Shown piece by piece: positions 1 through 11,482 of a stretch of DNA of 64,000 bases. The stretch is from Orobanche coerulescens (Eukaryota > Streptophyta > Magnoliopsida > Lamiales > Orobanchaceae), in NCBI GenBank assembly GCA_033398695.1, contig CM065815.1:5636501-5700500 (forward strand), written 5' to 3'. How positions within the stretch are numbered: the stretch's first letter is position 1; each line of letters starts with the position of its first letter. A model generated the notes under the pieces. That model had not been told where the DNA came from. It ran no database searches and was given only the letters and a program-made list of their open reading frames with translations. The translations under genes and the position numbers were made by a program.

Positions 1-688
1 AGCTATTCAACCGGAATCGAGGGGTCAAATCCCTCTCACGCACTGAGTGGGAAGATCGGCGGAAGAAAGGGCTGTGCTATCGCTGTGGTCAACAATTTGG
101 ACCGGGTCATAAATGCCCCGAAGGGAAGCTCCGGGTATTGTTATTGGGCGACGACGAGGGAGATAACTACTCCGACACTGAGGGCTTAATCTCTAATTTG
201 GAGGCGACTGGAGAAGACGACGTACCTCCGATAAGCCAAATCGAGTCGGGCATATGTTAAACTCTTGAATTTTTTGGGGCCACATCTGAAACCGCTTCGG
301 GAGGCAAAACCCTCAAATTCGAGGGACTAATCGCTGATATTCCAGTTATGATGATGGTGGATAGTGGGGCAACCCATAATTTCATTGACCGAAAACTTAT
401 GCAAGCTTTGGGGTTAACTGCAACGTTTTTTCTGGGTATCAATATTCGCCTTGGTGATGGTCACAGAGTGTTCATCAATCAACGTTGTGTTTTACTACCG
501 GTGAAGGTGGCATCCTGCGAATTTGCCCTGGATGCTCTAGTTTTCGACATGGGACACTTGGATATGATTCTTGGTATGGAGTGGTTGGAAACACTTGGCG
601 ATGTGGTTCACAACTGGGAGAAATCAACAATGAAATTTGTTCACAATAGAATACCGGTGTTTTTTACAGGGCATACCCAAATCAGGTC
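1..688 (+). pseudogene. Ty3/gypsy chromovirus-like gag end and protease (element F, left part)
   Basis: Plus-strand frame. Bases about 60-250 encode one CCHC zinc knuckle (CYRCGQQFGPGHKC) followed by an acidic linker, the usual end of Gag in chromoviruses with a single knuckle (Galadriel/Reina-like). A TAA at 258-260 interrupts the frame. It then reopens into an aspartic protease with the motif VDSGATHNFID at about 357-390 and the downstream ILGMEWL motif. The frame ends where solo LTR G is inserted after base 688. Protease and RT would be parts of one polyprotein that processes Gag and copies element RNA. The element is dead: in-frame stop, LTR insertion, and no integrase in the window. The lineage is my reading of the knuckle and is uncertain. 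Confidence in a gypsy gag/protease is high. Confidence 0.8.
684..688. repeat. 5-bp target-site duplication of solo LTR G
   Basis: AGGTC at 684-688 is repeated exactly at 3160-3164, next to the other end of the LTR. This proves the boundaries of G. Confidence 0.9.
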
Positions 689-914
689 TGTAATACCCGG
701 TTGTAATTCAGTAATTATCATTCAATATTTATCATTCAGTCATTATCACTCAGTAATTTCACTCATTATTGATCATTTGTCACTCATATTCAGTCATGGT
801 ATTCATCATTCAGAGTAATTGTATCGTGTATCAATCGTCATTTATCACTAATCTGATTGGAGTTTCGTGCCGCGTTTATCATCATTGTCATTTTCGTTGC
901 GAGCTGTGCGTGAG

Positions 915-1490
915 GAGTAGCGCACGCTACATACTCCTTTTAGCGTACGCTAATTGGGTATAGGTAGCGCATGCTACCACTCAGCTTTAGCGCACGCTAA
1001 GGTTGCTCTGGCTGCAGTCCAGAAGGTACTGGACTGCAGGTGAGATTATTTGTAGCGCACGCTACGAGTGGTAAGTAGCGCGCGCTAACGGGTTGTAGTA
1101 GCGCACGCTATATGTGTGGAGTAGCGCGCGCTAGGGACGGATCAGGTTGAGTCCAGTGGCTACTGGACTGCACTGGATTAATTCATAGCGCACACTATGC
1201 ATTGTTGTTAGCGTACGCAACCGATATATTAGCGCACGCTAAACAATGGTTGTAGCGCACGCTATCGGGGTCAGATCAGAGGTCAGACAGTTTTCTGGAC
1301 TCCAGTGCTGGGCATCAATATTTCGTTAGCGCACGCTAATAATGGGTCTTAGCGCACGCTAGTAATATGGCCGTAGCGCACGCTACAAGAAGGTACGTAG
1401 CGCGCTACCGTGTTCGGACAGTGGGTACTGGACTACCCAAATTACTCGTTAGCGCACGCTACGCACGCGGCTAGCGCACGCTAACCTGGA
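915..1490. repeat. Interspersed palindrome array TAGCGCACGCTA in LTR G
   Basis: About 18 copies of a 12-bp near-palindrome, TAGCGYRCGCTA, with variants such as TAGCGCGCGCTA, TAGCGTACGCTA and TAGCGCATGCTA. Spacing is irregular, mostly 20-60 bp. Between them lies a second inverted motif, CTGCAGTCCAG at about 1011 and CTGGACTGCAG at about 1028. The array stops a few bases before the TATA box, so it occupies the U3 enhancer position. The same motif occurs in the LTRs of element C. Confidence 0.9.
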
Positions 1491-1495
1491 CTGAC

Positions 1496-1502
1496 TATAA
1501 AT
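1496..1502 (+). promoter_or_regulatory. TATA box of LTR G
   Basis: TATAAAT directly after the last palindrome copy. Transcription would start about 30 bases downstream. Confidence 0.65.
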
Positions 1503-3159
1503 TGGACAGTTTAGTCAGAGTTCGTCATTTATTCATCTCATTTCATTCCTTCGGTAATTTTGGGCGATTTCGAGCGATTCGGAGAGGATTCTTCGAGGTG
1601 TTTTCATCAATCATCATCTTCAAGCTCATCTTTCGGGTTAATCATCATTTCATCATCTTCATCACATCGAATCAAAGGTATTAATCTCTTGGATCTAGAA
1701 TTTCGGATTTTTGGGTTTTTCCTTCCGATTTCTTCGTGTAAGCTTGGATTATCATTGGAATATGTTAGATATGGATTATCTACCTTGGATAAGTATATTC
1801 TTACGGATTTAATGGTTATTTTCGGAATTATTTCAAGAACCCTTGGGGTTGACTTCGGTTATTTTGGGGATTTCCGATTGTCGTTATTATAAACTTGAAT
1901 TGTGGATTTCCATGAGATTATTGATGTCATTGATAATGTTGTGCTGGTTTGAATCAATCATTTTGGAGTTGGTTTGATAATTGGGTTTGGTTTTAACCAA
2001 CAGGTATCTCAACGTTTTCGTTAGAGTACATCTACGAGTTCGGATATTGTTGTATCGACGTTTGGGTCGGTTATGATCGTATTTGATTCGTGTATTGATC
2101 GGTTGTTGGTAATTGTTGTTGTTCAAGGTTGTTCGAGCGACCGACTTTTCATTTAGGACGTTGTTCGTGGAAAGACATTGTCATCGGTATTGAGTAAGTT
2201 AATTCTTACTCGGTTAAAAGGATATTCATTCCTTTTGATGTTGTTCATTCATAATCGTAACTCATTCATCATTGTATTAACCGTATCAAAACTTGTCATT
2301 GTCAATTAATCACTTCAGTCATAAGGAACGACGGTTCCAATCATTTCATTAAGCTGTCATTCATTCCACCATCATTTAATCTTGGTGAGTCATTATTCAT
2401 TTTCGTTGTCACTTTTGTCATATTGTGGCATTCCGGGTCATACTGGCGTGCCGGTTGGTATGTGTAGGATTTTCATGTTGGGCACATTATAGTCGTGTGT
2501 TGGTTGGTGGCCTCACATTGGACTGTGCACACGAGTTGATGGCTTCGTGAGACTGATTAGGTACAAGACCACACGTGTATTCGGTCGATGCTCGTTGGTG
2601 GCTTGTGCACGGACACATTTCCATCCCGGACGTAGTGTGGCGCCATTCCTTTGAGCCGTACTGATAGTCGATTCATATAGCATGTTTGATTGCGTATGTT
2701 TCGACAGGATAATTCATAATTTCAGATATATCATGATTGTGTATTTTCAACCCTTGAGGATTGTTGTTCTGTGTAACTGACCCCGTTGGGGGATGCTGTT
2801 TTTCAGGTCATGGCAAGGCTAAGGCACGGGGAGAGCACGGTGACGGCGAGGAGTCCCAGTGATACTAGTAGGGGGCCCCAGTCTATTCAGTCACTTATGA
2901 TTTCTTCATTTATTCCGCTGCAGACATTCCGTTTGAATATTCATTTCACTCAGTGTTGTATATTTTATCTCCATATAAAATATACTTGTATTCAGTATCA
3001 TCCTGGGTATGTTGTATGAAACTCCTCATCGGAGTAATTAATTGTGTAATGTGGTTCGGTACTACATTTACCTGTGTAATTCATTCATTTTCATTCGCCT
3101 GGTGGGTCCCAGTCGGGGGTCCACGGCACTGTAATATCCGCCTAGTTTGGGGTGTTACA

Positions 3160-3638
3160 AGGTCCATCTCTCGCGTCCCTTCATTCGTGGTTGTCCTTGC
3201 CTGCTCCCCAACTATCACAGGGAGCGGCTTGTTGTTCAAGTCTCTGTCTCCCAACTTCAGTTATCTCCACAGCCCAACATCATCAATTACAAACGCTTTG
3301 TGATCAGTTCGAAGGTGTATTTTGTGAACCAATCGGCCAGCCTCCTTCTCGAGTATACGACCATTCAATTTCTCTCATTGATCCGAATACTCCCATTTGC
3401 GTGAGGCCATATCGTTACCCACATGTCCAGAAGGAGGAAATAGAGAGACAAGTTCATGAATTGTTAAGCTTGGGGATGATTCGTCCGAGCCGAAGCTCTT
3501 TCTCCAGTCCGGTGATCCTCGTGGGAAAGAAAGATAACTCATGGCGTATGTGTGTCGACTACAGAGCTCTCAATAAGGCGACCATTCCTGACAAATTTCC
3601 AATTCCGGTGGTGGACGAGTTGATAGATGAGTTGAAAT
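3160..3638 (+). pseudogene. Chromovirus-like reverse transcriptase N-terminal part (element F, right part)
   Basis: Continues F after the solo LTR. The frame carries the spacer and start of reverse transcriptase: HPHVQKEE-like entry, [20 protein letters not shown] and the following [21 protein letters not shown] (fingers subdomain). It breaks at about 3635, where the LTR of H begins. The catalytic palm motif (xxDD), RNase H and integrase are not present anywhere downstream. The reading frame shifts between the segment just after 3160 and the RT segment, so at least one indel lies between 3160 and 3300. Confidence 0.78.
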
Positions 3639-4575
3639 TGTTGTGTCGAGAATTATACGTCTCAACAGGCGATCGCTTCAGAGATCGGGCGACCGAGCCA
3701 GAGCCCAACAGCCAAGGCAGATTGGCCGATCGAAGGTCCCAGGTCAAGTCCCGGCGCCGAGCGATCGACATCTAAGGCGATCGTCTCTCGGTACTTGGCA
3801 ATCGACCCCTGGTGACCGACCAATGACGACCGCCTCATGCCACGCAAAGCCAACGATCGTCCAGTCGGCAAAGGCCTAAGCTCGGGACAGAGACCCACGT
3901 GCAGATCCGGAAAAGGCGCCGCAGAACATGGATCGTTGACCACAGCCTGTCAGCATCTTCTCACCAGACAGACCCGCCGAAAGGTGTACAGTGGGGCCGC
4001 TCATGACAGCAACTCAGGACGTGTGTCGGCTCCTCATTGGACCGCACAGCTGGCTGCCAGCAGCAGCCGCGGACTTCAAAGCAGACAGCCCATGTGCTGA
4101 AAAGACGATCGCCCCTTATTATATTACATGAAAGGCGATCGCCCGTCAGAAAACAGAGCATCTCAGCTCCTATAAATAGAAGGCTGCCTACACTTGGAAA
4201 AGGGGCTGCTTCACGTCCAGTTCAGAAGCTCAACTCATAACTTGGCTTTCTTACTCTTGGCAACAGCTATCTCTCGGCCTTTCTTCTCTCTCAGCACCTC
4301 TTACACGAAAGACGGTCGGCAGAGATGAAACACGCAAAGCTTCGCTCAAGAGCTAGATAAATAGGATCTTTTACACTCATTGTAATCGCATTCTTACATT
4401 AATACTTGTATCCCCGAATATTTGTATTAATAACACCTCGCGAGAGCATTCAAGCCCGGGCCTAACAAACCCGGCAAATCTTGTGTTTTCTCCATTCCCT
4501 CAGACGTGCTCTCGCAATTTGCTGTTGCTCGACCATTCCAGCAATATCTATCTTCGGATAATATTTCGGGCAACA
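3635..4575 (+). mobile_element. LTR of a Tat/Retand-like Ty3/gypsy element (H)
   Basis: Sequence from about 3635 to about 4575 ending TCGGGCAACA. It is followed at about 4580 by TGGCGCTAGAGGAAGGGG, which sits where a primer-binding site should be. Repeats of GGCGATCGCC type (for example 3668, 3776, 4107, 4134) lie upstream of a TATA box at 4171. After TATA come the leader and a 3' segment with polyadenylation-like AT tracts. The left end interrupts the RT of F. The exact first base is ambiguous between 3633 and 3639. No second LTR is seen, so H is truncated. Confidence 0.65.
4171..4178 (+). promoter_or_regulatory. TATA box of LTR H
   Basis: TATAAATA, about 30 bp after the last GGCGATCGCC-type palindrome (4134). 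Confidence 0.65.
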
Positions 4576-5225
4576 ACAATTGGCGCTAGAGGAAGGGGAT
4601 CTAACCCTCATTTTTATTCCTACCGTCTCGAAGAACACTCACTGTTCTCCAGGGCATATACCTGAAGAAACACTCACTGTTCTTCAGAGAAAAGCTTTCA
4701 GAATCATGACTCCTGCCTCCTCATCGAAGAAAGCCGTTGGCTGATCCACCAGACGCCTCATTCCGTCTCAATACGAGCCACAGCCTATGGCGGAGGGTAG
4801 CCGCCGCGGTCCGAGACTCTCGATCCCGCCCCTGAGGAATGGCCCAAGCCTCTCGCTCGATCAGTTCCGAACCGCAGAACAGATCGAAAAGGCCTTGGCC
4901 ATCATACAGGAGCGACGGAGAGCTTTCGACGCGCCTCCTGCTATAACCCCTCGGCTATCCACCGCGTGACCAAACGGAAGTTCAAAGCGTTACTGACCGA
5001 GCGATCGCCAGAAGGCTCCCATTCGCAAGAAGAGGCGCTCGCAATCCGGGGCACCTCTGTTTTCGATCGCCTAGGCAGCGACCCATCTTGGCGACCGGGG
5101 CAGTCCGGCCCAAGCCATGAGAAGACGGAGCTCGAGTCCGTCACCAGGATTTCGGCGTATCCGACTCCCAGAAGGTAGGCCAGCCATCTGGCTCCTCTTC
5201 GCCAAAGAACCGAGGTCGGAAACAG
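4576..5225 (+). pseudogene. 5' internal region and gag start of element H
   Basis: After the putative PBS there is a short leader. An ORF at 4787-4969 (MAEGSRRGPRLSIPPLRNGP..., ending in TGA) continues in another frame to about 5178 (segments FKALLTERSPEG and SVFDRLGSDPSW). The basic, proline-rich start and position fit a Gag N-terminus of the Tat group, but no diagnostic domain is present. Similarity to retroelement sequence ends near 5225, where AT-rich LTR-like block I starts. The assignment rests on context, not on recognised motifs. Confidence 0.4.
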
Positions 5226-5487
5226 CGGAGTGCATTTTATTATCATCATTTATCCTAATGGGAAAAAATGGGTTAATTATACTAATGAACTCAAATAAGT
5301 ACATTTTATCATCATCATTTATCCTATTTATTTAACTTGTTTTATTATATTATTTATGAGAATCGGTGCTTTAATGTTTACTTTAGTGATTCTCAGGTAA
5401 AAATAAGTAATAGGTGAAACTTGGCGATTTTGGACTAATTATGGAGCAAAACAAGCGAGATGTCAAAAGTCTACTGAAATCCAGAAG

Positions 5488-5876
5488 ATGCGTCGTATCT
5501 CACTCAACAGATACGCCACAATATCATACTTAGATGAATTCGAAGACCATTGCCTGACTTTGAAGAATGCGCCGCATGTAATTCTATCATGCGCCGCATA
5601 TGAAACTTTGGTCAAAGAAGAAGATCAAGCTCGTTCTACTCCAGATACGCCGCATTATACATTTGACATACGACGTATCACTATCAAGACTTCACCAGAT
5701 ACAATCCAAGACAACTGAAGGACATGCACCGCATACAAGAATCAAGTTACACCGCATCTGAAGACGGTGTACGAATATTCCTGAATATAATAATCTTGGA
5801 CCCCACGCGAAGTTAAGTCAATGCGCCGCATCTGCACATTATATGCGCCGCATCTGCACATTATATGCGCCGCATC
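5488..5876. repeat. ATGCGCCGCAT palindrome array
   Basis: About eleven 11-bp units, including ATGCGCCGCAT, ATACGCCGCAT and ATACGACGTAT, symmetric around a single central base. The last three units are spaced exactly 22 bp apart (5821, 5843, 5865), forming a small tandem repeat. The array ends about 20 bp before the TATA box. Confidence 0.8.
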
Positions 5877-5894
5877 GAGCCCTCAGACAGAAAC

Positions 5895-5902
5895 TATAAA
5901 TA
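5895..5902 (+). promoter_or_regulatory. TATA box of LTR-like block I
   Basis: TATAAATA just after the palindrome array, followed by a C-rich stretch. Confidence 0.55.
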
Positions 5903-6660
5903 CCCCAAGACCTAGACGAATTCGGTGTGCAACATAACCCTAAGGAGCCGAATTCAGACGAACAAGCAACACAAGACACGCCCTAAATGAAGATATTAGA
6001 GCTGTAAGAAGGAAGGTCCTGCATGTATTCAATTCATTAAATAGTTTTGTTTTATTGTAATATTAAGCTTTAATTCATCAGGATTGATGGACGGTAGTAT
6101 GTGAGTACGCAAAATCATATGCCCGCCTTAAAATTGCTTTCCCATCAATTAAAGTTTATATGTTCGATGTCTTTGGTGAATTTATATTAGTGCATTGATA
6201 ACCTCTGTGTCTAGCTGAGCACTGCATGGGCTGTCATACCCCTTCCTCGCCTATTTAATCTAACGTCTTTAGATAAATGGGATAGTCATAAGTAATCATT
6301 AAGGGTTTACTCGCCGATATAATGAAACCAACGAGAAAGATTTAATTAATATACACTTCATATAAAACTAGCAATAAAACAAGTGACAAGCTACTTAATT
6401 ATCAGGACAGGTCTTCTTATAGTCTCTACTATCTATCTGTGTACGTGTATGCTATTCTCTGATTCGTGCTCATTAGTTTAATTTACTGTTTAATAATAAC
6501 CAATCTGTGCCAGTCTCTCAGACTGAACCCCCCTTGCGTTAGATTAGGCTGTAAAACTAACTTAGGATATTAAAATACTGATTAAGATAACTAGATAATA
6601 CGTTCCACTCTTAGTGATCGACACTCTACTTACCATTATATACAAACTGACCTGGTACAC

Positions 6661-8233
6661 TGACACGTTCTTAGTGTAACTATCGCAAGTGCACGATATT
6701 GTATCAAGTAGTAAATTGGACTTTTTGAGTCCGGTTTATCGATCCCACGAGGAAGTTTGGTTATAATTTGAATTATACACTATTAGTCTATTTTTATAGA
6801 TACTAAGATGAGTGAAACACACAATTAAAGAGTTTGGTTTAATAATTGCAAAGAAAATGCAATAATAGTTCTAATATTTTAAGGAAATAAAAAGATTGCA
6901 ACAATAATAGATTAATTAACGATAAAATGAAATAGTTGGGATTACAAACTTAGTTCGTCATTAGTTATAAAAGATGTATAGGAGATCATAAGATGAATTT
7001 ACTTATTATGTTGTGTAGATTCGATTTTCCTTAAAAAGACGGTTTCTCTTTCGAACTATAAAACGCCCCTTACATATTGAATCAATCCACTATATTTCTA
7101 TGTTGATTGGCTTCAATACATAGCATTAGGATTTAAGAAAATAACTCAAAGAATCATCTAAGGTCTAGAGGTATATTTCTATCCCCTAGAACAACTTAGA
7201 GTGAAGATCATTTGATCTAATCAAACATATTTTCTTTCGAAACATATGAAGACCATAAATATCCTCATTTATTGGCCAAATAAATAAAGATTGTTAAAAC
7301 AATGAAAATCACACACAATAATAAGTAACTCACAATAGAACTTTATACAAACATAAATAACATGACTAACCTTGTTTATAATCCCAACTAAAGGTAACTT
7401 AGCCCATGAAGGGTTTATTATACATAATACAAGCTTGTGTGGTCATTATTAGTTGAATCAAGAGAAAGAATTGATCCTCACTCCCTTAGTAGATAAAGGA
7501 GAAAGAAGCAATAAACTCTCTGAACAACATATGCTATACCACAATCACACAAATCACTCAAGAACACAAGTGTGTTCTTCACACAAAAAGAAAATATTAC
7601 AAAAAGTGAAAAATTATAAGATGAATGATGAAGGATCTAAGGGGTCTATTTATACACCTAAAGTCATCTAATAGCTCCAAAACTCCAGCATTATTACAAT
7701 GTATCGGATCAATGCCAGTCATCCCCTCAATAATACACAAAAAGTATAAAAAATTAGACAAATTTTAACAATCTGTCAAGAGTTACGGCCGTAACTTGGA
7801 TGACTTACGGCCATAACATTCAGTAGTTACGGCCGTAACTTGGCTTCGTCAATTTTCTCACTGGTTGCTTTGAGAGTTACGTTTTCAGCCCAGAATTTCT
7901 CAGAGTTTGCGTTTTTGCCCCAAATCTCCTTCAGATGATAACTTTTGATATATAACTCTGATTTTGAATCCGGAAAGATTGCCGAATTCATATCGGAAAG
8001 CCCTACAACATGAATATATCAAAATTCAACAAAGAGAATATTTAATAAACATGTTATTTCTTGAGTAAATCAGTTATTTAATCCGATTAAGACTAGATTT
8101 ACATCATCATCCGATAAAAATAAAATTATTAAAAACTAATTAATTAAAAGCAAAAAACGAGTAGACTAGCTCGATTATGGGTGATATTTATCGATACCAA
8201 CCATGGATAAGTGTATAAAACTGACACTTATCA
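6661..8233 (-). repeat. 3' LTR of Athila element A
   Basis: 1573 bp, TGACACGTTC...CACTTATCA on plus. It matches 25953-27389 plus 36466-36631. It is bordered on the inner side by the PPT complement CACCCCCAAACTT (8234-8246). It contains three TTACGGCCGTAA-type palindromes (7783, about 7804 and 7828), upstream (in element direction) of a TATA box at 7647-7654. The ORF at 7453-7671 is spurious. Confidence 0.9.
7647..7654 (-). promoter_or_regulatory. TATA box in 3' LTR of A
   Basis: TATAAATA on minus; the copy in the other LTR is at 26944-26951. Palindromes lie 130 bp upstream in element direction. Confidence 0.6.
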
Positions 8234-8246
8234 CACCCCCAAACTT
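8234..8246 (-). promoter_or_regulatory. Polypurine tract of element A
   Basis: On minus AAGTTTGGGGGTG, immediately before the LTR start TGATAAGTG. This primes plus-strand DNA synthesis in Athila-type elements. The same tract is at 36632-36644 next to the other LTR. Confidence 0.75.
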
Positions 8247-9591
8247 GAATTCTTGCTAGTCCCGAGCAAGACTCTATATTATTCACGCTCCAAAAATAAA
8301 AATAAAAATAAGACAAAAATAAGAAAATTAATACACACATAAATTAAAAATAATTATATATAAAGAGAAAAGGAGATCAAAATGCCATTAATACACAACA
8401 ACCAGCTTTATACAGTAGATAGAAATGAATCAAGATTCAAAATAAATCTACTAATGATTTTGAAGTTAAAACACGGTTTTATTTTGTAATTCCAAAATGC
8501 AAGGTTTTCCCCCCAAAAGGTTGATTATTTCTTTCCCACTCGTGATACACACCATTCCCTTTAATGGTTGCTCTCGATCACTCGTTTATTTTTCGACTCA
8601 ATATGAAGAAGAATTTTTTTGGCGTCATCAAATATTGTGATTTTTCACGAAATTGAGTGTATTGAAATTCAGCCGCTAATTAATTCAAATCTGCTCATAA
8701 AACTACATCCCTTTTAGTGATAGATTTCACACCGTTATTTGCTAACGTGTAGCTCTTTTCACCAATAATTTATATCTCTTTTTTTAAAAGGTGATAGCTT
8801 TCACACTGTTATTTACTAACGTGTAGCTCTTTTCACCAATTTTTCTGTGAGACGGCAGCTACGCACCAACAATGGTTAGTCCTTTATTTTTCGCAAAATT
8901 TAAGACCCCCAAAGTTAGGCAGCTGTTGTTGCTCAACACTTCTCCTTTTCGTTATTTTTTTTCGGTGATAGCTTTCACACCGTTATTTGCTAACGTGTAG
9001 CTCTTTTCACCAATGACTCCTTTTTTTTTGTTTTTTTAGGGAATAAAATTTTTGCAGAAAATCATTTCTTAGTTAAGCATGAAAAATCAAAAACTCCACA
9101 AATTAAGTAAATTTCAGTTCTATTTTTCATCAACCGACTGATTCTTCTTTTCTCAAGGTAACGAATGACTCGATTTTATATGATAACTACAAGGCTGGGA
9201 AAGAGAGATTAAGGCTCAAAAAATTTGAAATATACAATTTTTTACCGGTTAAAACGATTTTAGAAGCTTGTATATAACTAACTTATTGGTGTTATGGCCA
9301 GATCTAGAAATCTCACAAATCAAAATATATATATATATATATATATATATCTAGAAATATATATACACTAAACCTAAAAAAAAAAAAAATCAATGCCAAA
9401 TAATAAAAAAAAAAACACCACACAGTACAATAATCAAAACAAACCACAATCATATCAAAATAAACATCATAGTTCAAAAACCAACAAAATAAACACACAA
9501 GTATGAAAACACCCCCAAACTTGAAAGTAAAACTGTCCCGAGTTTTTTAGAATTTAAAAGCAAATGAGAAAATAGAAAACTCCCTGAAATT
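8247..9591 (-). other. Non-coding 3' region of A with three 50-bp repeats
   Basis: No gene. Three copies of a unit containing TTTGCTAACGTGTAGCTC (about 8719-8767, 8791-8840, 8965-9014) lie in AT-rich DNA. An (AT)n tract is at about 9325-9350 and A-runs follow. Much of this stretch is repeated at 36632-37292 and 55537-55582. That is why those segments are read as a second element copy. Confidence 0.7.
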
Positions 9592-10674
9592 TTAGCTTTT
9601 TGATCCTCCAGGTGTGCCGTCAGGGATGTTTAGAAAACGGAAAAGCTTTTCAAAGCACTTCTCTGTTTCTAATTGTCGGTCGATTATTTCATTCTGATTT
9701 CTCAAAATTTCAGCCTGGGATGTTTCTAATCCCCGAACTCTTTCAAGCAAATTTGCCTCAAAAGGCGTCAAGTCATCTCCGGCATCTTCCTCGGCCTCAT
9801 ATTCCTCCTCGTGGCTACTATCCTCTTCTGGTTCCAAACGTGCCCGTTTGCTCCTTAATTGAGTACTTCGAAAAATACTACTCCGGCCATTCAGTCGATC
9901 CCCATGCGTTAATATATCACCCCCTGCCGAAATTTTTACTCTCTGGCTCCTGCAAATACCGGTGATAAGGCAGGGGTATGGCATCTTCTACCTACTCGGG
10001 ACCATGCCGGCATAATGACAAATAGTAGTATAAATGTGAGTACCCAAATCCATTTTTACCCCTCGGCGGATAGCAAATAAACCTCGCAGGTGGCCAATGG
10101 AAACTGTCGTTAGAGTCAAAGTCGGGTAAATACTCCCGGCTGCCCACATCCATAAGTACCAAGCATCATCAATTAGGTCCGCCTGGTTGTATCGGGGTTT
10201 GATCATCCCAATACTGTCATGCAGCTCGCTCACTAATGCCCAGCGTAAAACCCTATCATCCGGCACATCCTCATTAGGTAAGATAGAAACGTCAACCGCG
10301 TTAGTACAATTAACCCCCAAATACTTGTTAATGACATCCGGTGAAAAATTAATCGATTTCCCATTCACAGTCGTCTGATGATAAGTAGGCAACCCTACCT
10401 GCCCAATGGACTTATTGAAAGTATTGTAAAAGTTTAGGGTCAGAGTCGGGTTACCATTTGGGAGTTCGGAAACGAATTTTTCCCACCCGTTGTCTATGAA
10501 TTTTTGGATGAACGGGCTAGTGATAGTGTCTCTATCCAAATCGCCAATGAAATCATCAAGTTTGAACAACCTCTCCTTAATGCACTTTGTGTTTTGATTT
10601 CTTTGCGGTGGTGCCGGTTCTTGAGACGACGAACCGATCTTTTCTTTTCCTTTTGACGATTTCTTCGGTGCCAT
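9592..10674 (-). pseudogene. Athila env-position ORF (putative plant transposon protein)
   Basis: One minus-strand frame of 360 codons with an in-frame TAG at 9988-9990. It starts MAPKKSSKGKEKIGSS, a lysine/serine-rich N-terminus. A globular region follows with GWEKFVSELPNGNP, FYNTF, FSPDVINKYLGV and WYLWMWAAGSIYPTL, typical of the ORF found after pol in Athila elements and annotated in plants as putative plant transposon protein. After the stop the frame continues with YPCLITGICR, an acidic stretch (DSSHEEEYEAEEDAGDD) and a predicted coiled coil (about residues 285-335). I see no signal peptide or membrane segment, so an envelope role is only positional. An acceptor-like TTTCAG is directly before the ATG. 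Confidence 0.8.
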
Positions 10675-11407
10675 CCCTGAAATTAAACAAAGTCAACTTC
10701 CTTTTCATCACACGACTATAATCATCAAGTAAAACCAACAAAAACATAAAAAAAAATTCAAAGAATTTCGTTGTGGCATTTCATCGGACACCTTGAGTTC
10801 ATAGTTTTTTAACAAGTTTTTTATTCAAACTCAATTCCACAAAGTCACCACAAATCAATGAATCAAATAACCATACGAATATCAACAATACTAACAACTA
10901 AACATGATTCAATCAACGAATCTTACGGAAATAGGAATCGAAAAACAAATATGAAGCGAGAAACTAAAAACTAAAACTCAAAAATATATAAATTGAAACA
11001 AGGATTAAAAGAAAACCTGATGATTTATGTGTTAATGTTGATAAGAGAATGAATTGTATTGAAGAATTTGAGTTTGAGAAAGTAGGGATTAATAGGGAAA
11101 TTTTTTTTTTTCACACTGCTGGTCTCTGGTCTCTCGTTTGGTTTGAAATGTGTTGCCAAGTCCCTTTTTTTTTAATACAGACGTGTAGTTACGGCCGTAT
11201 CTTTCCAGACTTACGGCCGTATGATGAATTCGTTTTTCGGACCTTGTTTTAAGATATGGCCGTAACATGTACGAGTTACGGCTGTATAAAGCATTCGTTT
11301 TTTTTAGGATTATAAGGTTACGACCGTAATATTAAGGAGTTACGGCCGTAAGGTACATTCGTTAAAAACATGAAACTATTTACGGCCGTATGATTTTGGA
11401 TCCGGCC

Positions 11408-11482
<75 letters not shown>

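Larger units (their letters stand above)
689..3159 (+). mobile_element. Solo LTR of a Tekay-related retrotransposon (G)
   Basis: Begins TGTAATACCC and ends GGGTGTTACA, giving TG...CA ends. The flanking 5-bp direct repeats AGGTC (684-688 and 3160-3164) are identical, so this is an insertion that lost its interior by LTR-LTR recombination. The terminal bases match LTR E (39996 and 45759). An internal stretch (about 2125-2180, with GTTGTTCGAGCG) also matches E, so G is a sister family. A palindrome array fills 915-1490 and a TATA box is at 1496. There is no PBS or coding sequence. The short ORFs inside (for example 1502-1892 and 2786-3404) have no protein signature. Confidence 0.92.
5230..6660 (+). 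mobile_element. Unclassified LTR-like block (I)
   Basis: Non-coding. A CGC palindrome array (ATGCGCCGCAT and variants, about 11 copies from 5488 to 5876) precedes a TATA box at 5895. The following 750 bp look like R/U5. The layout copies the other LTRs here, and the block starts TGCATTTTAT. A 25-bp sequence near 5231 is repeated imperfectly near 5302. A 22-bp unit is repeated in tandem at 5821-5876. The right edge is the LTR of A at 6661. No PBS, TSD or second copy is visible, so this may be an LTR fragment. The ORF at 5488-5718 is only the repeat array read through. Confidence 0.45.

Noticed and set aside
915..1490. Regularly recurring 12-bp repeats that look like a CRISPR array
   Set aside because: The repeats are palindromic 12-mers with irregular spacing inside a plant LTR with a TSD. 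No spacers of equal length and no cas genes.
3643..4240. Overlapping basic ORFs on both strands
   Set aside because: GC-rich LTR H with GGCGATCGCC repeats. No family match and PBS context shows LTR.
4576..4600. tRNA gene near the H primer-binding site
   Set aside because: Only an 18-base complement to a tRNA end. No cloverleaf.
9592..10674. A true retroviral envelope gene in A
   Set aside because: No signal peptide, transmembrane helix or cleavage site seen. Only the position matches, so it is described as env-position ORF.
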